64,000 bases of DNA from Flavobacterium sp. N2038 (GCF_025947185.1 NZ_CP110001.1:1860001-1924000), one strand, 5' to 3'. Counted from the first letter of the stretch, positions 16,523 to 25,043 are shown. Numbers and translations are program-made. Notes: a model not told the origin generated them from the sequence alone.

Positions 16523-19500
16523 ATGTTTAATAAATTTATTCAAAGACCTGTACTGTCGATAGTAATATCGCTTATAATTGTCTTTTTAGGGGTTTTGTCG
16601 GTATTGAATTTACCTATTACACAGTTCCCTTCTATTTCGCCTCCAATGGTAAACGTTACTGCGGATTATCCTGGATCAAATGGAGAATTGATGATCAAGT
16701 CTGTTGTTATTCCGTTAGAAAGAGCCCTAAATGGAGTTCCGGGAATGAAATATATGACTTCTGATGCCGGAAACGATGGTGAAGCAAGTATTCAGGTTGT
16801 TTTTAACTTAGGTACAGATCCTAATCAGGCTGCGATTAACGTTCAAAACCGTGTCGCTTCTGTTACTAATAAACTTCCTCCTTTAGTAGTTAGAGAAGGG
16901 GTGAAAATTACACGTGAGGTTCCAAGTATGTTGATGTATGTGAATCTTTATAGTACGGATAAAAATACCGACATGAAGTTCCTTTACAACTATGCTGATA
17001 TTAATGTACTTTCAGAATTAAAAAGGGTAAATGGTATCGGGTCAGGTGATATCCTTGGTACACGTGAATATGCAATGCGTATCTGGTTGAAACCGGATCG
17101 TATGCTGGCTTACAAAATTTCTGCCGATGAGGTAATGGAAGCATTATCAAGTCAGAGTTTGGAGGCTTCTCCGGGTAAAACTGGTGAAAGTTCAGGTAAA
17201 CGTTCTCAGGCATTTGAATATGTATTGAAATATTCCGGGCGTTTTACTACTAAAGAACAATATGGAAACATCGTAATTCGATCAAATCCTAACGGTGAAC
17301 TTTTACGTTTGAAAGATATTGCCACTGTAGAGTTTGGAAGTTCGATGTATGATATTTATTCTAACTTAAACGGAAGACCATCTGCGGCAATTGTATTAAA
17401 ACAATCTTTTGGTAGTAATGCCAATCAGGTTATTGAAGATGTAAAAGCAAAGTTGGAAAAAATAAAGCAAAAATTCCCTAAAGGGATGGATTATGAAATT
17501 TCTTATGACGTTTCTAAATTCCTGGATGCTTCTATCGAAAAAGTAATTCATACCCTTGTTGAAGCTTTTATTCTGGTAGGATTGGTTGTGTTTCTTTTCT
17601 TAGGAGACTGGCGCTCTACTATTATTCCGGCTATTGCAGTTCCGGTATCGTTAGTTGGAACTTTTGTGTTCATGACATTTTTTGATATTTCATTGAACTT
17701 AATTACGTTGTTTGCTTTGGTTCTTGCAATTGGGGTCGTCGTCGATGATGCGATTGTGGTAATTGAAGCCGTTCACGCCAAAATGGAGGAGGAGCATCTA
17801 TCGCCATTTAAAGCAACTAAAAAGGCGATGCATGAGATTGCAGGAGCAATTGTTGCTATTACCTTCCTGATGGCGGCAGTATTTATTCCGGTTGCTTTTA
17901 TGTCAGGTCCAGTTGGGGTATTTTACAGACAGTTCTCTATTACAATGGCAACTGCGATTATTCTTTCTGGTATTGTGGCTTTGACTTTAACACCGGCACT
18001 TTGTGCAATGATGTTGAAAAACAATCATGGTACACCGAAAAAAAGAACACCAATAAATATATTTATTGATGGTTTTAACAACAAGTTTAACCTTGCACAA
18101 GGTAAATATCAAAATGTATTAGCAAAAATTGTAGACAGACGAGTAGTTACTTTTGTAGCTCTTATAGGTTTCTGTTTAGGAACATGGTTTGTTAGTAGTA
18201 CAGTTCCTTCCGGATTTATCCCAAATGAGGATCAGGGGATGTTTTATGCTATTATTCAGACACCTCCGGGTTCATCATTAGAGCGTACAAATAACATTGC
18301 TGAGAAATTGCAAAAGATATCTGAAACGGTAGAAGGAGTAAAATCAGTTTCTTCATTGGCTGGTTATGAAATTTTAACTGAGGGTACAGGATCTAATGCA
18401 GGAACATGTTTGGTGAACTTAGAAGACTGGAACGACCGTAAACAATCGGTTCAGGAAATTATGACCGAACTGGAAGAAAAATCAAAAGATATTCCGGGTG
18501 CAAATATTGAGTTTTTCCAACCGCCGGCAGTACCGGGTTATGGTGCAGCAGGAGGATTTGAGCTTCGTTTATTAGATAAAACAGGTTCAGGAGATTTCAA
18601 AAAAATGGAAGCTGTAAATAAAGAATTTGTAGAAGAATTAAACAAACGTCCGGAATTATCTAACGTATTTAGTTTCTTTAGTGCGAGTTTCCCTCAGTAC
18701 ATGATGAAAGTTGATAATGACCTGGCACAGCAAAAAGGAGTTTCTATTGAGAATGCGATGAACACTTTATCAACTCTTGTAGGTAGTAACTACGAAATTA
18801 GTTTTATTAAATACGGAATCAACTATAAAGTAATCGTTCAGGCTTCTCCGGAATATCGTGCTCAGCCGGATGATATTTTAAAATTGTATGTAAAAAATAG
18901 TCGTGATGAAATGGTTCCTTTTTCTGCTTTTATGAAGTTAGAAAAAGTATATGGACTTTCAGAAATCACAAGACATAATATGTACAACTCTACAGAGATT
19001 AGTGGTGGTGCAGCTCCAGGATATAGTTCTGGTACAGCCATTAAAGTAATTCAGGAAGTTGCAGCTAAAAAACTGCCTAGAGGATACGATATTGACTGGG
19101 CAGGTATTTCTGCCGATGAGGTTGCACAAGGGAATCAGGCAATTTGGGTATTCCTTATTTGTTTAGGATTTGTTTACCTGGTATTAGCAGCTCAGTATGA
19201 AAGTTTCATTCTTCCGTTATCAGTAATTCTTTCTTTACCGGCAGGTATTTTTGGAGCATTCCTTTTATTGAAGTTTACTGGATTAGAGAATAATATCTAC
19301 GCTCAGGTAGCCATGGTAATGCTTATTGGTTTACTAGGTAAAAATGCAGTACTGATTGTAGAGTTTGCGATTCAGAGACATGCTGCTGGGAAATCGGTGC
19401 TTGAGGCAGCAATGGAGGGAGCAAAAGCAAGGTTCCGTCCAATCTTGATGACTTCATTTGCATTTATCGCTGGTTTATTACCACTTGCTTTTGCAACTGG

Positions 19501-19690
19501 CCCGGGTAAAATTGGTAACAGAACTATTGGTACTGCGGCTGCAGGAGGTATGCTTATAGGAACCATTTGTGGGGTGTTTTTAATTCCGGGATTGTATTAC
19601 ATATTCGGACGAATTGCAGAGAAACATAAACTGGTTAAACATGAAGAAGAAAACCCATTAACTGAAGAAATTGACAACAATCATGTATAA
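16523..19690 (+). CDS. RND (HAE-1 family) multidrug efflux permease
   Basis: This 1055-residue inner-membrane proton/drug antiporter is of the AcrB/MexB type. It shows the family N-terminus MFNKFIQRPVLSIVISLIIVFLGV, the tandem aspartates of transmembrane segment 4 (Asp408, Asp409 in GVVVDDAIVV) and the proton-relay Lys940 in LLGKNAVLIVEFA. Two large periplasmic loops follow segments 1 and 7 as expected. Its stop overlaps the start of the outer-membrane factor, so the three pump genes form an operon. Substrates, probably hydrophobic antibiotics, dyes or bile-like compounds, cannot be read off. No regulator gene adjoins the operon. Confidence 0.97.
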   Translation: MFNKFIQRPVLSIVISLIIVFLGVLSVLNLPITQFPSISPPMVNVTADYPGSNGELMIKSVVIPLERALNGVPGMKYMTSDAGNDGEASIQVVFNLGTDPNQAAINVQNRVASVTNKLPPLVVREGVKITREVPSMLMYVNLYSTDKNTDMKFLYNYADINVLSELKRVNGIGSGDILGTREYAMRIWLKPDRMLAYKISADEVMEALSSQSLEASPGKTGESSGKRSQAFEYVLKYSGRFTTKEQYGNIVIRSNPNGELLRLKDIATVEFGSSMYDIYSNLNGRPSAAIVLKQSFGSNANQVIEDVKAKLEKIKQKFPKGMDYEISYDVSKFLDASIEKVIHTLVEAFILVGLVVFLFLGDWRSTIIPAIAVPVSLVGTFVFMTFFDISLNLITLFALVLAIGVVVDDAIVVIEAVHAKMEEEHLSPFKATKKAMHEIAGAIVAITFLMAAVFIPVAFMSGPVGVFYRQFSITMATAIILSGIVALTLTPALCAMMLKNNHGTPKKRTPINIFIDGFNNKFNLAQGKYQNVLAKIVDRRVVTFVALIGFCLGTWFVSSTVPSGFIPNEDQGMFYAIIQTPPGSSLERTNNIAEKLQKISETVEGVKSVSSLAGYEILTEGTGSNAGTCLVNLEDWNDRKQSVQEIMTELEEKSKDIPGANIEFFQPPAVPGYGAAGGFELRLLDKTGSGDFKKMEAVNKEFVEELNKRPELSNVFSFFSASFPQYMMKVDNDLAQQKGVSIENAMNTLSTLVGSNYEISFIKYGINYKVIVQASPEYRAQPDDILKLYVKNSRDEMVPFSAFMKLEKVYGLSEITRHNMYNSTEISGGAAPGYSSGTAIKVIQEVAAKKLPRGYDIDWAGISADEVAQGNQAIWVFLICLGFVYLVLAAQYESFILPLSVILSLPAGIFGAFLLLKFTGLENNIYAQVAMVMLIGLLGKNAVLIVEFAIQRHAAGKSVLEAAMEGAKARFRPILMTSFAFIAGLLPLAFATGPGKIGNRTIGTAAAGGMLIGTICGVFLIPGLYYIFGRIAEKHKLVKHEEENPLTEEIDNNHV

Positions 19691-21122
19691 ATTTAAAATA
19701 TATCAATATGGCGTTGCTTTAGGATTATGTCTTGCTGTAGTGAGCTGTAAAGCTCCTGTTGCAGAGACTGCAACTGCAAGTGCGCCGGTTCCTGAATCAT
19801 TTGGTACTGCTGCCACTCAGGACACCACAAATACATCAACTGTAAAATGGAGAAGCTTCTTTAAGGATCAAAACCTTGTCGATTTAATTGATGTAGCCCT
19901 GAAAAACAATCAGGAGTTAAACATGACGCTGCAGGAAATCGAAATTGCAAAGAATGATGTTAGAGTTCGAAAGGGACTTTTATTACCGCAAGTTGGTATT
20001 CGTGCCGGAGCTGGAGTAGAAAAAGTAGGAAGGTATACCAGCCAGGGGGCTGGTGATGCCACTACAGAGATTAAACCTGGTGTTGAGACTCCGGATCCGC
20101 TTGGAGATTTTACCATAGCTGCTTATGCAAACTGGGAAGTGGATATCTGGAAAAAACTGCGTAACTCTAAGAAAGCTGCTTTAAACAGGTATTTAGCAAC
20201 AGTTGAAGGAAAAAACTTTGTAGTAACAAATCTTATCGCCGAAATTGCTGATTCTTATTACGAATTATTGGCTTTAGACAGTCAGCTGGATATTGTAAAG
20301 CAAACTATTACATTGCAATCTAATGCATTAGAAATTGTAAAAATCCAGAAACAAGCGGCAAGAGCTACAGAACTTGGAGTACAGAAATTTCAGGCCGAGG
20401 TTTTGACTTCAAAAAGTATGGAGTTCGGTATTTTACAGCAAATTAAAGAAGCAGAGAATAAAATTAATTTCTTGCTAGGACGTTATCCGCAGGAAGTTAA
20501 AAGAACTAACAGTAACTTTTTGACTTTGTTGCCAGCTTCAGTAAGTGCAGGAATTCCGTCTCAAATGTTAATGAATCGTCCTGATGTAAAACAAGCTGAG
20601 TTAGAATTGATTGCAGCCAAACTTGATGTAAAAGTAGCTCGTGCCGAATTTTATCCTTCACTTGATATTTCTGCAGCTTTTGGAGTTCAGGCATTCAAAC
20701 CATCTTATTTGTTTACGTTTCCGGAATCACTTTTGTATTCGTTAGCAGGAGACCTTGCTGCGCCATTGATTAACAGAAATGCTATTAAAGCGGAATTTTC
20801 GAGCGCAAATGCAAGACAACTTCAGGCATTATACAATTACGATAAAACTATTTTAAACGCTTATTTAGAAGTATCTAATCAGCTTTCTAAGATTGATAAT
20901 CTGCAAAAAGGATATGATTTAAAATCACAACAAGTTGATGCATTAAACAAATCAATTGATGTCTCTAATGATTTATTTAAATCAGCAAGAGTAGATTATT
21001 TTGAAGTTTTAATGACTCAACGTGACGCATTAGAATCGAAATTAGAATTGATCGATACTAAAAAAGAACAACTCAATGCCGCAGTTCATGTTTACAGAGA
21101 CTTAGGCGGGGGTTGGAAGTAG
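19683..21122 (+). CDS. RND efflux outer-membrane factor (TolC/NodT family lipoprotein)
   Basis: This outer-membrane channel subunit, about 479 residues, exports substrates received from the RND pump. I chose MYKFKIYQYG at 19683 as start: it overlaps the pump stop by eight bases, a typical coupling arrangement, and places a lipobox (LAVVSC) at the right distance. An ATG at 19671 is also possible. Two outer-membrane efflux repeats are present, each with an LxxAxxNNQELxM-like start and long helices, and the later WEVDIWKKLRNSKKAAL motif is typical of NodT-type factors. Confidence 0.95.
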   Translation: MYKFKIYQYGVALGLCLAVVSCKAPVAETATASAPVPESFGTAATQDTTNTSTVKWRSFFKDQNLVDLIDVALKNNQELNMTLQEIEIAKNDVRVRKGLLLPQVGIRAGAGVEKVGRYTSQGAGDATTEIKPGVETPDPLGDFTIAAYANWEVDIWKKLRNSKKAALNRYLATVEGKNFVVTNLIAEIADSYYELLALDSQLDIVKQTITLQSNALEIVKIQKQAARATELGVQKFQAEVLTSKSMEFGILQQIKEAENKINFLLGRYPQEVKRTNSNFLTLLPASVSAGIPSQMLMNRPDVKQAELELIAAKLDVKVARAEFYPSLDISAAFGVQAFKPSYLFTFPESLLYSLAGDLAAPLINRNAIKAEFSSANARQLQALYNYDKTILNAYLEVSNQLSKIDNLQKGYDLKSQQVDALNKSIDVSNDLFKSARVDYFEVLMTQRDALESKLELIDTKKEQLNAAVHVYRDLGGGWK

Positions 21123-21152
21123 AATGCCCATTTTAATTAGTTATTAGTAGGG

Positions 21153-21185
21153 ACCTTCCAGAAGTAAAATTCTGGAAGGTTTTTT
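21153..21185 (+). terminator. Terminator of the RND operon
   Basis: A 10-bp stem ACCTTCCAGA/TCTGGAAGGT (21153-21162 and 21171-21180) followed by Ts. Confidence 0.87.
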
Positions 21186-21189
21186 GTTT

Positions 21190-21939
21190 TTAAACAATAG
21201 TAACCCCAGCTTTTTTGTATGCTTTTAGAGACTCTTCTTCAGGAGAAATATTGGTTACTAAAACATTAATATCTTTAATTGGACAGACAAAATAGGATTC
21301 TGCGGTTCCTACTTTTTCAATAGAGCTTAAAGCGATAATAAAATTTGAATTTTGAATCATGTTTCTTTTAATTTGTGAATCGTCATGCAAAATCCCCGTA
21401 ACACCTCGTTCATGGTGTATACTGCAAATTCCCAGAATACAAATATCTGCTCTAAAATTTCTAAAGAAATCTATTGTCTCAATACTGGCAGTTGTAAAAG
21501 AGGTTTTGCACATTTTTCCTCCTGCAAAAATCAAATCAATATTGGGCAAATCTTCTATCAATGCTGCAACAGGAAAACTATTTGTTATAACGGTTAGTTT
21601 TAAATCATAGGGAAAACTGGCAACTAAAGCCAAAGAAGTAGTTCCTCCGTCAATAAACACAACTTGTCCGTCTTTTAGTAACGGAAGGGCTTTTTCTGCA
21701 ATAATTTTTTTGTTTTCAAGATCGTGCTTTTCCCGGTTTCTAAAATGCAGTGGAATTGGTGATGGTGCAACCGCGCCACCTCTAACTGCTTTTAGCAAAC
21801 CTTGATCTGAAAGTTCTTTTACGTCCCGTCTAATAGTGTCTTCAGAGACATTTAAATACTCACTAAGTTCCTGTAAAGTAACTCTGTGTTCTTTTGATAA
21901 GTATTCTAAAATTACTTTTTGACGTTCTTCTTTTTTCAT
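21190..21939 (-). CDS. DeoR/GlpR family transcriptional regulator
   Basis: This 249-residue repressor-type regulator starts at MKKEERQKVILEYL (21939). Upstream in-frame ATGs run through the shared promoter and give an untypical hydrophobic extension, so I reject them. The N-terminal DeoR winged helix (VTLQELSEYLNVSEDTIRRDVKELSDQGLL) is followed by a sugar-phosphate-sensing domain with the IDGGTTSLALV, VITNS and FAGGKM motifs of the family. Effectors of such proteins are phosphorylated sugars or nucleosides. It is divergent from a 5'-nucleotidase gene, and the shared 85-bp interval holds four TTGCAA boxes that are probably its operator. Confidence 0.93.
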   Translation of the reverse strand: MKKEERQKVILEYLSKEHRVTLQELSEYLNVSEDTIRRDVKELSDQGLLKAVRGGAVAPSPIPLHFRNREKHDLENKKIIAEKALPLLKDGQVVFIDGGTTSLALVASFPYDLKLTVITNSFPVAALIEDLPNIDLIFAGGKMCKTSFTTASIETIDFFRNFRADICILGICSIHHERGVTGILHDDSQIKRNMIQNSNFIIALSSIEKVGTAESYFVCPIKDINVLVTNISPEEESLKAYKKAGVTIV

Positions 21940-21955
21940 TTCCTGCAAATTTATA

Positions 21956-22013
21956 TTGCAAAAATAAATTAAAAATTGCAATATTTTGCAATTTTTGCGT
22001 AATTTTGTTGCAA
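21956..22013. promoter_or_regulatory. Divergent operator/promoter with four TTGCAA boxes
   Basis: TTGCAA occurs at 21956, 21976, 21986 and 22008, spaced 20, 10 and 22 bases, so all face roughly the same side of the helix. The box at 21976 overlaps a -33 TTG, and TAATTTTG (22000-22007) is a good -7 box for the nucleotidase gene at a 21-base spacing. The array is well placed for autorepression and control by the DeoR-type regulator. Confidence 0.6.
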
Positions 22014-22024
22014 AATAAAACACA

Positions 22025-22558
22025 ATGAAAAAGAAAACTATTGCCGTTGACATGGATGGCGTACTTGCCGATATAGAATCACAATTAATTGAACATTATA
22101 ATAAAGCAAACGGAACAAAACTGACGAAAGACAGTATTCAGGGTTTAAGCGAGGAGAATGCTTTTAAAGACAGAAGTTTATTATTTGAAATTTTAAATAA
22201 GGATAATTTTTTTAGAACCTTGCCCGTTATGCCCGATGCTGTTGAAAGTCTGCGTGAGTTACAAAAGAATTTTGAGATTTTTATTGTTTCTGCCGCAACA
22301 GAATTTCCGGTTTCTCTTGCTGAGAAAGTGGCCTGGCTTGGCGAACACTTCCCTTTTATTAAATGGGAAAATATTGTTTTATGTGGTAGCAAAAGAATCA
22401 TCAATACCGATTATTTAATCGATGATCACTGTAAAAATTTAGACTACTGCATGGGTAAACCTATTATGTTTACAGCATTTCATAACGTAAACCAAACACA
22501 TCATTTAAGAGTAAATAACTGGAAAGAAGCGGTTGCCGTTTTAAACGAAACATTATAA
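22025..22558 (+). CDS. 5'(3')-deoxyribonucleotidase-like HAD hydrolase (NT5C type)
   Basis: This 177-residue cytosolic phosphatase of the HAD superfamily has the catalytic pair Asp9 and Asp11 in VDMDGVLADIES. The conserved Ser/Thr motif II follows as FIVSAA, and the C-terminal acidic loop is DYLIDDH. The NT5C family dephosphorylates deoxyribonucleoside monophosphates and so limits nucleotide pools. The neighbouring DeoR-type regulator with a shared operator fits nucleoside or sugar-phosphate control. The start codon lies 17 bases after the -7 box. Confidence 0.92.
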   Translation: MKKKTIAVDMDGVLADIESQLIEHYNKANGTKLTKDSIQGLSEENAFKDRSLLFEILNKDNFFRTLPVMPDAVESLRELQKNFEIFIVSAATEFPVSLAEKVAWLGEHFPFIKWENIVLCGSKRIINTDYLIDDHCKNLDYCMGKPIMFTAFHNVNQTHHLRVNNWKEAVAVLNETL

Positions 22559-22590
22559 GCTCTAGAGATTATAATTTTATTGTTTTTTGA

Positions 22591-22628
22591 AGAAAAAAGC
22601 CTTTCGGGAATTTCCTGAAAGGTTTTTT
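22591..22628. terminator. Bidirectional terminator
   Basis: Stem CCTTTC/GAAAGG (22600-22605 and 22617-22622) with further pairing inside and A/T-runs on both sides, between the convergent nucleotidase and kinase genes. Confidence 0.75.
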
Positions 22629-22638
22629 ATATTTTAAT

Positions 22639-24360
22639 TTATTTAGGTATAGAAATCTTTGCTTTAAATCCTTTATCAGGTTCCGTGTCAAAAACAATAG
22701 TTCCTTTAACGGCCTGAATACGGTTTTCTATATTTTGGAGGCCATTTTTTGCAATCTCTGTTTTTTCACAACCTACTCCGTTATCGGTGTAGTTTATCAG
22801 GATTGATTTTTGATCAGTTTCAAATTTTATTCCAACAAGAGCTGCTTTACTGTGTTTCTTCATATTTACCATTAATTCTTGTAAAACCCTGCCAATGGTA
22901 ATCTTTTTTATGTCGTCAATAATTTCCCAGTCTATACTTTCTAAATTAGTAACAATAATATTTCTTTTGCTGGTATTATAGGCAGAAAACATTTCTTTTA
23001 TACTTTTTGTAAAAGCGATGCCAAGATCAACTTTATTATTTTCTTTAGAAATTCCTCTAACACGTTCGTAAATATCATCTAATTTTTGAAGAAGATTCTC
23101 CTTGCTGTTTTCTTTGGCCAATGGCTGAGATTCGGCAAAAGCTATTACTTGGAATACATCATTTGCCAGTTCATCATGTAATTTTTTGGCAATCCGGGTT
23201 TCGGTATCATACGAACTTTTAAATTCGATGGCCTTATTTTTATTTTTATAATAGCGTATTAAAACAACTATTAAAACGACAAAAAAAGCAAAAGCAATCA
23301 CAAAGACAATTCGGAGATATTTGGCTCTTTGCAGTGATAAACGGTTTTCTGCTTTCTCTAAACGAAGCTTTACGTTCTCCTCTTTTTCCTTTTTAGAGTC
23401 GTATTTAATTTTGGCAAACTTGTTTTTAAAGTTATTTCTAACCTTAATAATACTGTCGTTAAGTGTAAAGTAATGCTGTGTATATTTGCTGGTATGAGGG
23501 TCGTTATTGTTTGAAATTAAAATTTGCAGTGCTTCCAGTCTTTCATCAACGCTATTTAGTTTTGTAGCTGCTTTGTAGGCCTCAAGAGCATTTTTATCTG
23601 ATTTTTGAACATCTTTTTTAGCATAATAATCGGCAAGATGCAGATAGCTTTCAATACTTCCATAAGTATCATTAATTTCTTTTCTTGTCTGAAGACCTTC
23701 ACTCATTAAATCAAATCCTTTTTGATCCAATCCTTTCTTAAAATAAGCATAACCTAAGTTATCTTGAAATCTGGATTTTTTAGCTGCTTTAGTTTTGTCT
23801 AATAATATTTTTTTACTTGCAGGAGATTCTAGAAGAAATTTTAAAAGAGTAATTGCTTCGTCATATTTTTTTTGTTGCATATAGACAGCCGCAATATTGT
23901 TTAAAGGGTACTGCTTTTCTTCAAGATTTCGAGATTGCTTAACGGATTCTTTATAGTAAAAAATGGCATCATTGTAAAGAGAAAGTTCTTTATCGGCAAT
24001 ACCTAATGTATTATTTATACAACTTAAATAATCTTTATCTTTTTTAGCATATGGTAATGCTTCAGTCACAGTCTCCTTACTGCCATAATAGTCACCACTG
24101 ACTTGTTGAACTAATGCCATTTGAATAAGGCAGTACCCAATATTGATACTGTCTTTTAAAGTTTCATAAAGTTGTTTTGATTTGGTAAGTTCGTAAAATG
24201 CGGTGTTTAAGTTTTGTTTTTTATAATTTTCATCTCCTTTGTCTCGTAAACTAATTGCCTCTTTTCGTAAAGATTCAGTGTTAGTAGTAATGGCCTTTTT
24301 TTCTTTACAGGAAAAAAGAGAAAGAGCAATAATAAAATAAAAAAACGGGGACCGTAACAT
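22639..24360 (-). CDS. TPR-containing lipoprotein sensor histidine kinase (locus A)
   Basis: This 573-residue kinase has a lipoprotein-like N-terminus (LSLFSC, Cys18). A periplasmic stretch of tetratricopeptide-like repeats (about 35-290), a coiled coil (305-345) and one membrane segment (349-369) follow. The cytosolic transmitter has phospho-acceptor His395 in KKLHDELANDVF, the NarL-partner type, and an ATPase domain with N-box Asn499, DNGVG at 526-530 and NGLQNIENR. The paralogue at 30803-32497 shares this layout throughout. No response regulator adjoins it, unlike the paralogue. A 28-base segment directly upstream of the start (24368-24395) is identical to one upstream of the paralogue. 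Confidence 0.92.
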   Translation of the reverse strand: MLRSPFFYFIIALSLFSCKEKKAITTNTESLRKEAISLRDKGDENYKKQNLNTAFYELTKSKQLYETLKDSINIGYCLIQMALVQQVSGDYYGSKETVTEALPYAKKDKDYLSCINNTLGIADKELSLYNDAIFYYKESVKQSRNLEEKQYPLNNIAAVYMQQKKYDEAITLLKFLLESPASKKILLDKTKAAKKSRFQDNLGYAYFKKGLDQKGFDLMSEGLQTRKEINDTYGSIESYLHLADYYAKKDVQKSDKNALEAYKAATKLNSVDERLEALQILISNNNDPHTSKYTQHYFTLNDSIIKVRNNFKNKFAKIKYDSKKEKEENVKLRLEKAENRLSLQRAKYLRIVFVIAFAFFVVLIVVLIRYYKNKNKAIEFKSSYDTETRIAKKLHDELANDVFQVIAFAESQPLAKENSKENLLQKLDDIYERVRGISKENNKVDLGIAFTKSIKEMFSAYNTSKRNIIVTNLESIDWEIIDDIKKITIGRVLQELMVNMKKHSKAALVGIKFETDQKSILINYTDNGVGCEKTEIAKNGLQNIENRIQAVKGTIVFDTEPDKGFKAKISIPK

Positions 24361-24367
24361 ATAAGTT

Positions 24368-24395
24368 TACTTTCCCCGAAAATAGTAATTTATTA
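24368..24395 (-). promoter_or_regulatory. 28-base segment identical between the two kinase loci (locus A copy)
   Basis: This segment between the small lipoprotein gene and the kinase gene is identical to 32504-32531. On the minus strand it contains TATTTTCG, close to a -7 box, near the kinase start. It may be a private kinase promoter or a translation-control site. Confidence 0.45.
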
Positions 24396-24416
24396 GATAT
24401 TAAAAGTATATTTTTA

Positions 24417-24593
24417 TTAAGGTTTTTTCGGAGGTATAGTAGGACCATCACCAGGACCATCAGGGGTATCCGAACCTGCGTGACCATCAGTTTTCTCTAT
24501 TTTACTTTTTGGTTGTGTCTCGTACTCGTCCGGAGTACAAGAAAACAATGTGAACAATATCGTGAAACTTATGAATAGTAATATTTTTTTCAT
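24417..24593 (-). CDS. Small PPKKP-tailed lipoprotein (locus A)
   Basis: This 58-residue reading frame starts MKKILLFISF, has a lipobox ending LFSC (Cys19) and a mature part opening TPDEYET. It is followed by a Gly/Asp/Pro-rich tail (residues 36-58) ending PPKKP. I do not know this family by name. The paralogue at 32560-32751 has the same plan: SCTADELET, a Pro-rich tail and PPKKP at the C-terminus. It precedes the kinase gene on the same strand by 57 bases and follows a long structured leader. Conservation of position and of the two ends argues that it is a real gene. Confidence 0.8.
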   Translation of the reverse strand: MKKILLFISFTILFTLFSCTPDEYETQPKSKIEKTDGHAGSDTPDGPGDGPTIPPKKP

Positions 24594-24620
24594 TTTAATT
24601 TAATTTAGAAATTAGACATA

Positions 24621-24752
24621 GGTATTGCTGTCCGGGATGATCCAGAGTTTATTTGTGACAATACCAAATTGATTTTGGGAAGTAAATTGTGTAGAACTGT
24701 AAGACGTAATTTATACTTCCCGATTAAACCCGGTCTTACGGTTTTCCACAAT
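24621..24752. promoter_or_regulatory. Structured intergenic element, locus A copy
   Basis: Two stems are present. GGTATTG (24621-24627) pairs with CAATACC (24659-24665). A 20-base helix forms between 24686-24705 and 24733-24752, with one mismatch and two wobbles on the plus strand. Its loop carries TACTTCCC (24714-24721), complementary to GGGAAGTA (24677-24684) just outside the helix. The copy at 32782-32912 keeps the structure with compensatory changes. It lies in the probable 5' leader of the small lipoprotein gene and next to the divergent promoter. Confidence 0.65.
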
Positions 24753-24772
24753 GATAATTAGAACTAGTTTTA

Positions 24773-24780
24773 TATTTTTG
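24773..24780 (+). promoter_or_regulatory. -7 box TATTTTTG toward the divergent gene (locus A)
   Basis: TATTTTTG fits TAnnTTTG and aligns exactly with TACATTTG at 32932-32939 in the paralogous locus. This supports a conserved plus-strand promoter. Confidence 0.45.
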
Positions 24781-24852
24781 TTTTAGTCTGCAGACAAAAC
24801 TTGAACTAATTTCTGATGCAAAGAAAAGAAGCTTTTAAGCCTTTGTTGATAA

Positions 24853-24900
24853 GGGATTCCCGGAATTCCCGCGTTTTCCTGAGATTCCCGGGAATTCCCG
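24853..24900. repeat. Short direct-repeat array, period about 9.5 bp (locus A)
   Basis: Five units of the form GRRATTCCC follow each other, with TCC at 24858, 24867, 24877, 24886 and 24896 (steps 9, 10, 9, 10). The paralogous region at 33014-33090 has the same kind of array. Such regular short repeats suggest protein binding. Confidence 0.6.
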
Positions 24901-25043
24901 AAAAATAAATTGAAAAGCGTAATTTGATCTATTAAATGTTATTTAATTCTAAACAAATCTCTATTATAATAGATGCAAAAAGTTCGACAAAAGTTGGTTA
25001 TGAACTTTAAAAAAAATCGCAGAAATAATATCGAATTGGAACA

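Noticed and set aside
22025..22053. Upstream start codon for the DeoR-type regulator (22053)
   Set aside because: It would place the N-terminus across the nucleotidase promoter and its first codons, and adds a hydrophobic stretch unlike the family; the start at 21939 fits.
24853..24900. Possible CRISPR-like or minisatellite array
   Set aside because: Units are only 9-10 bases without spacers, and no cas genes are in the window.
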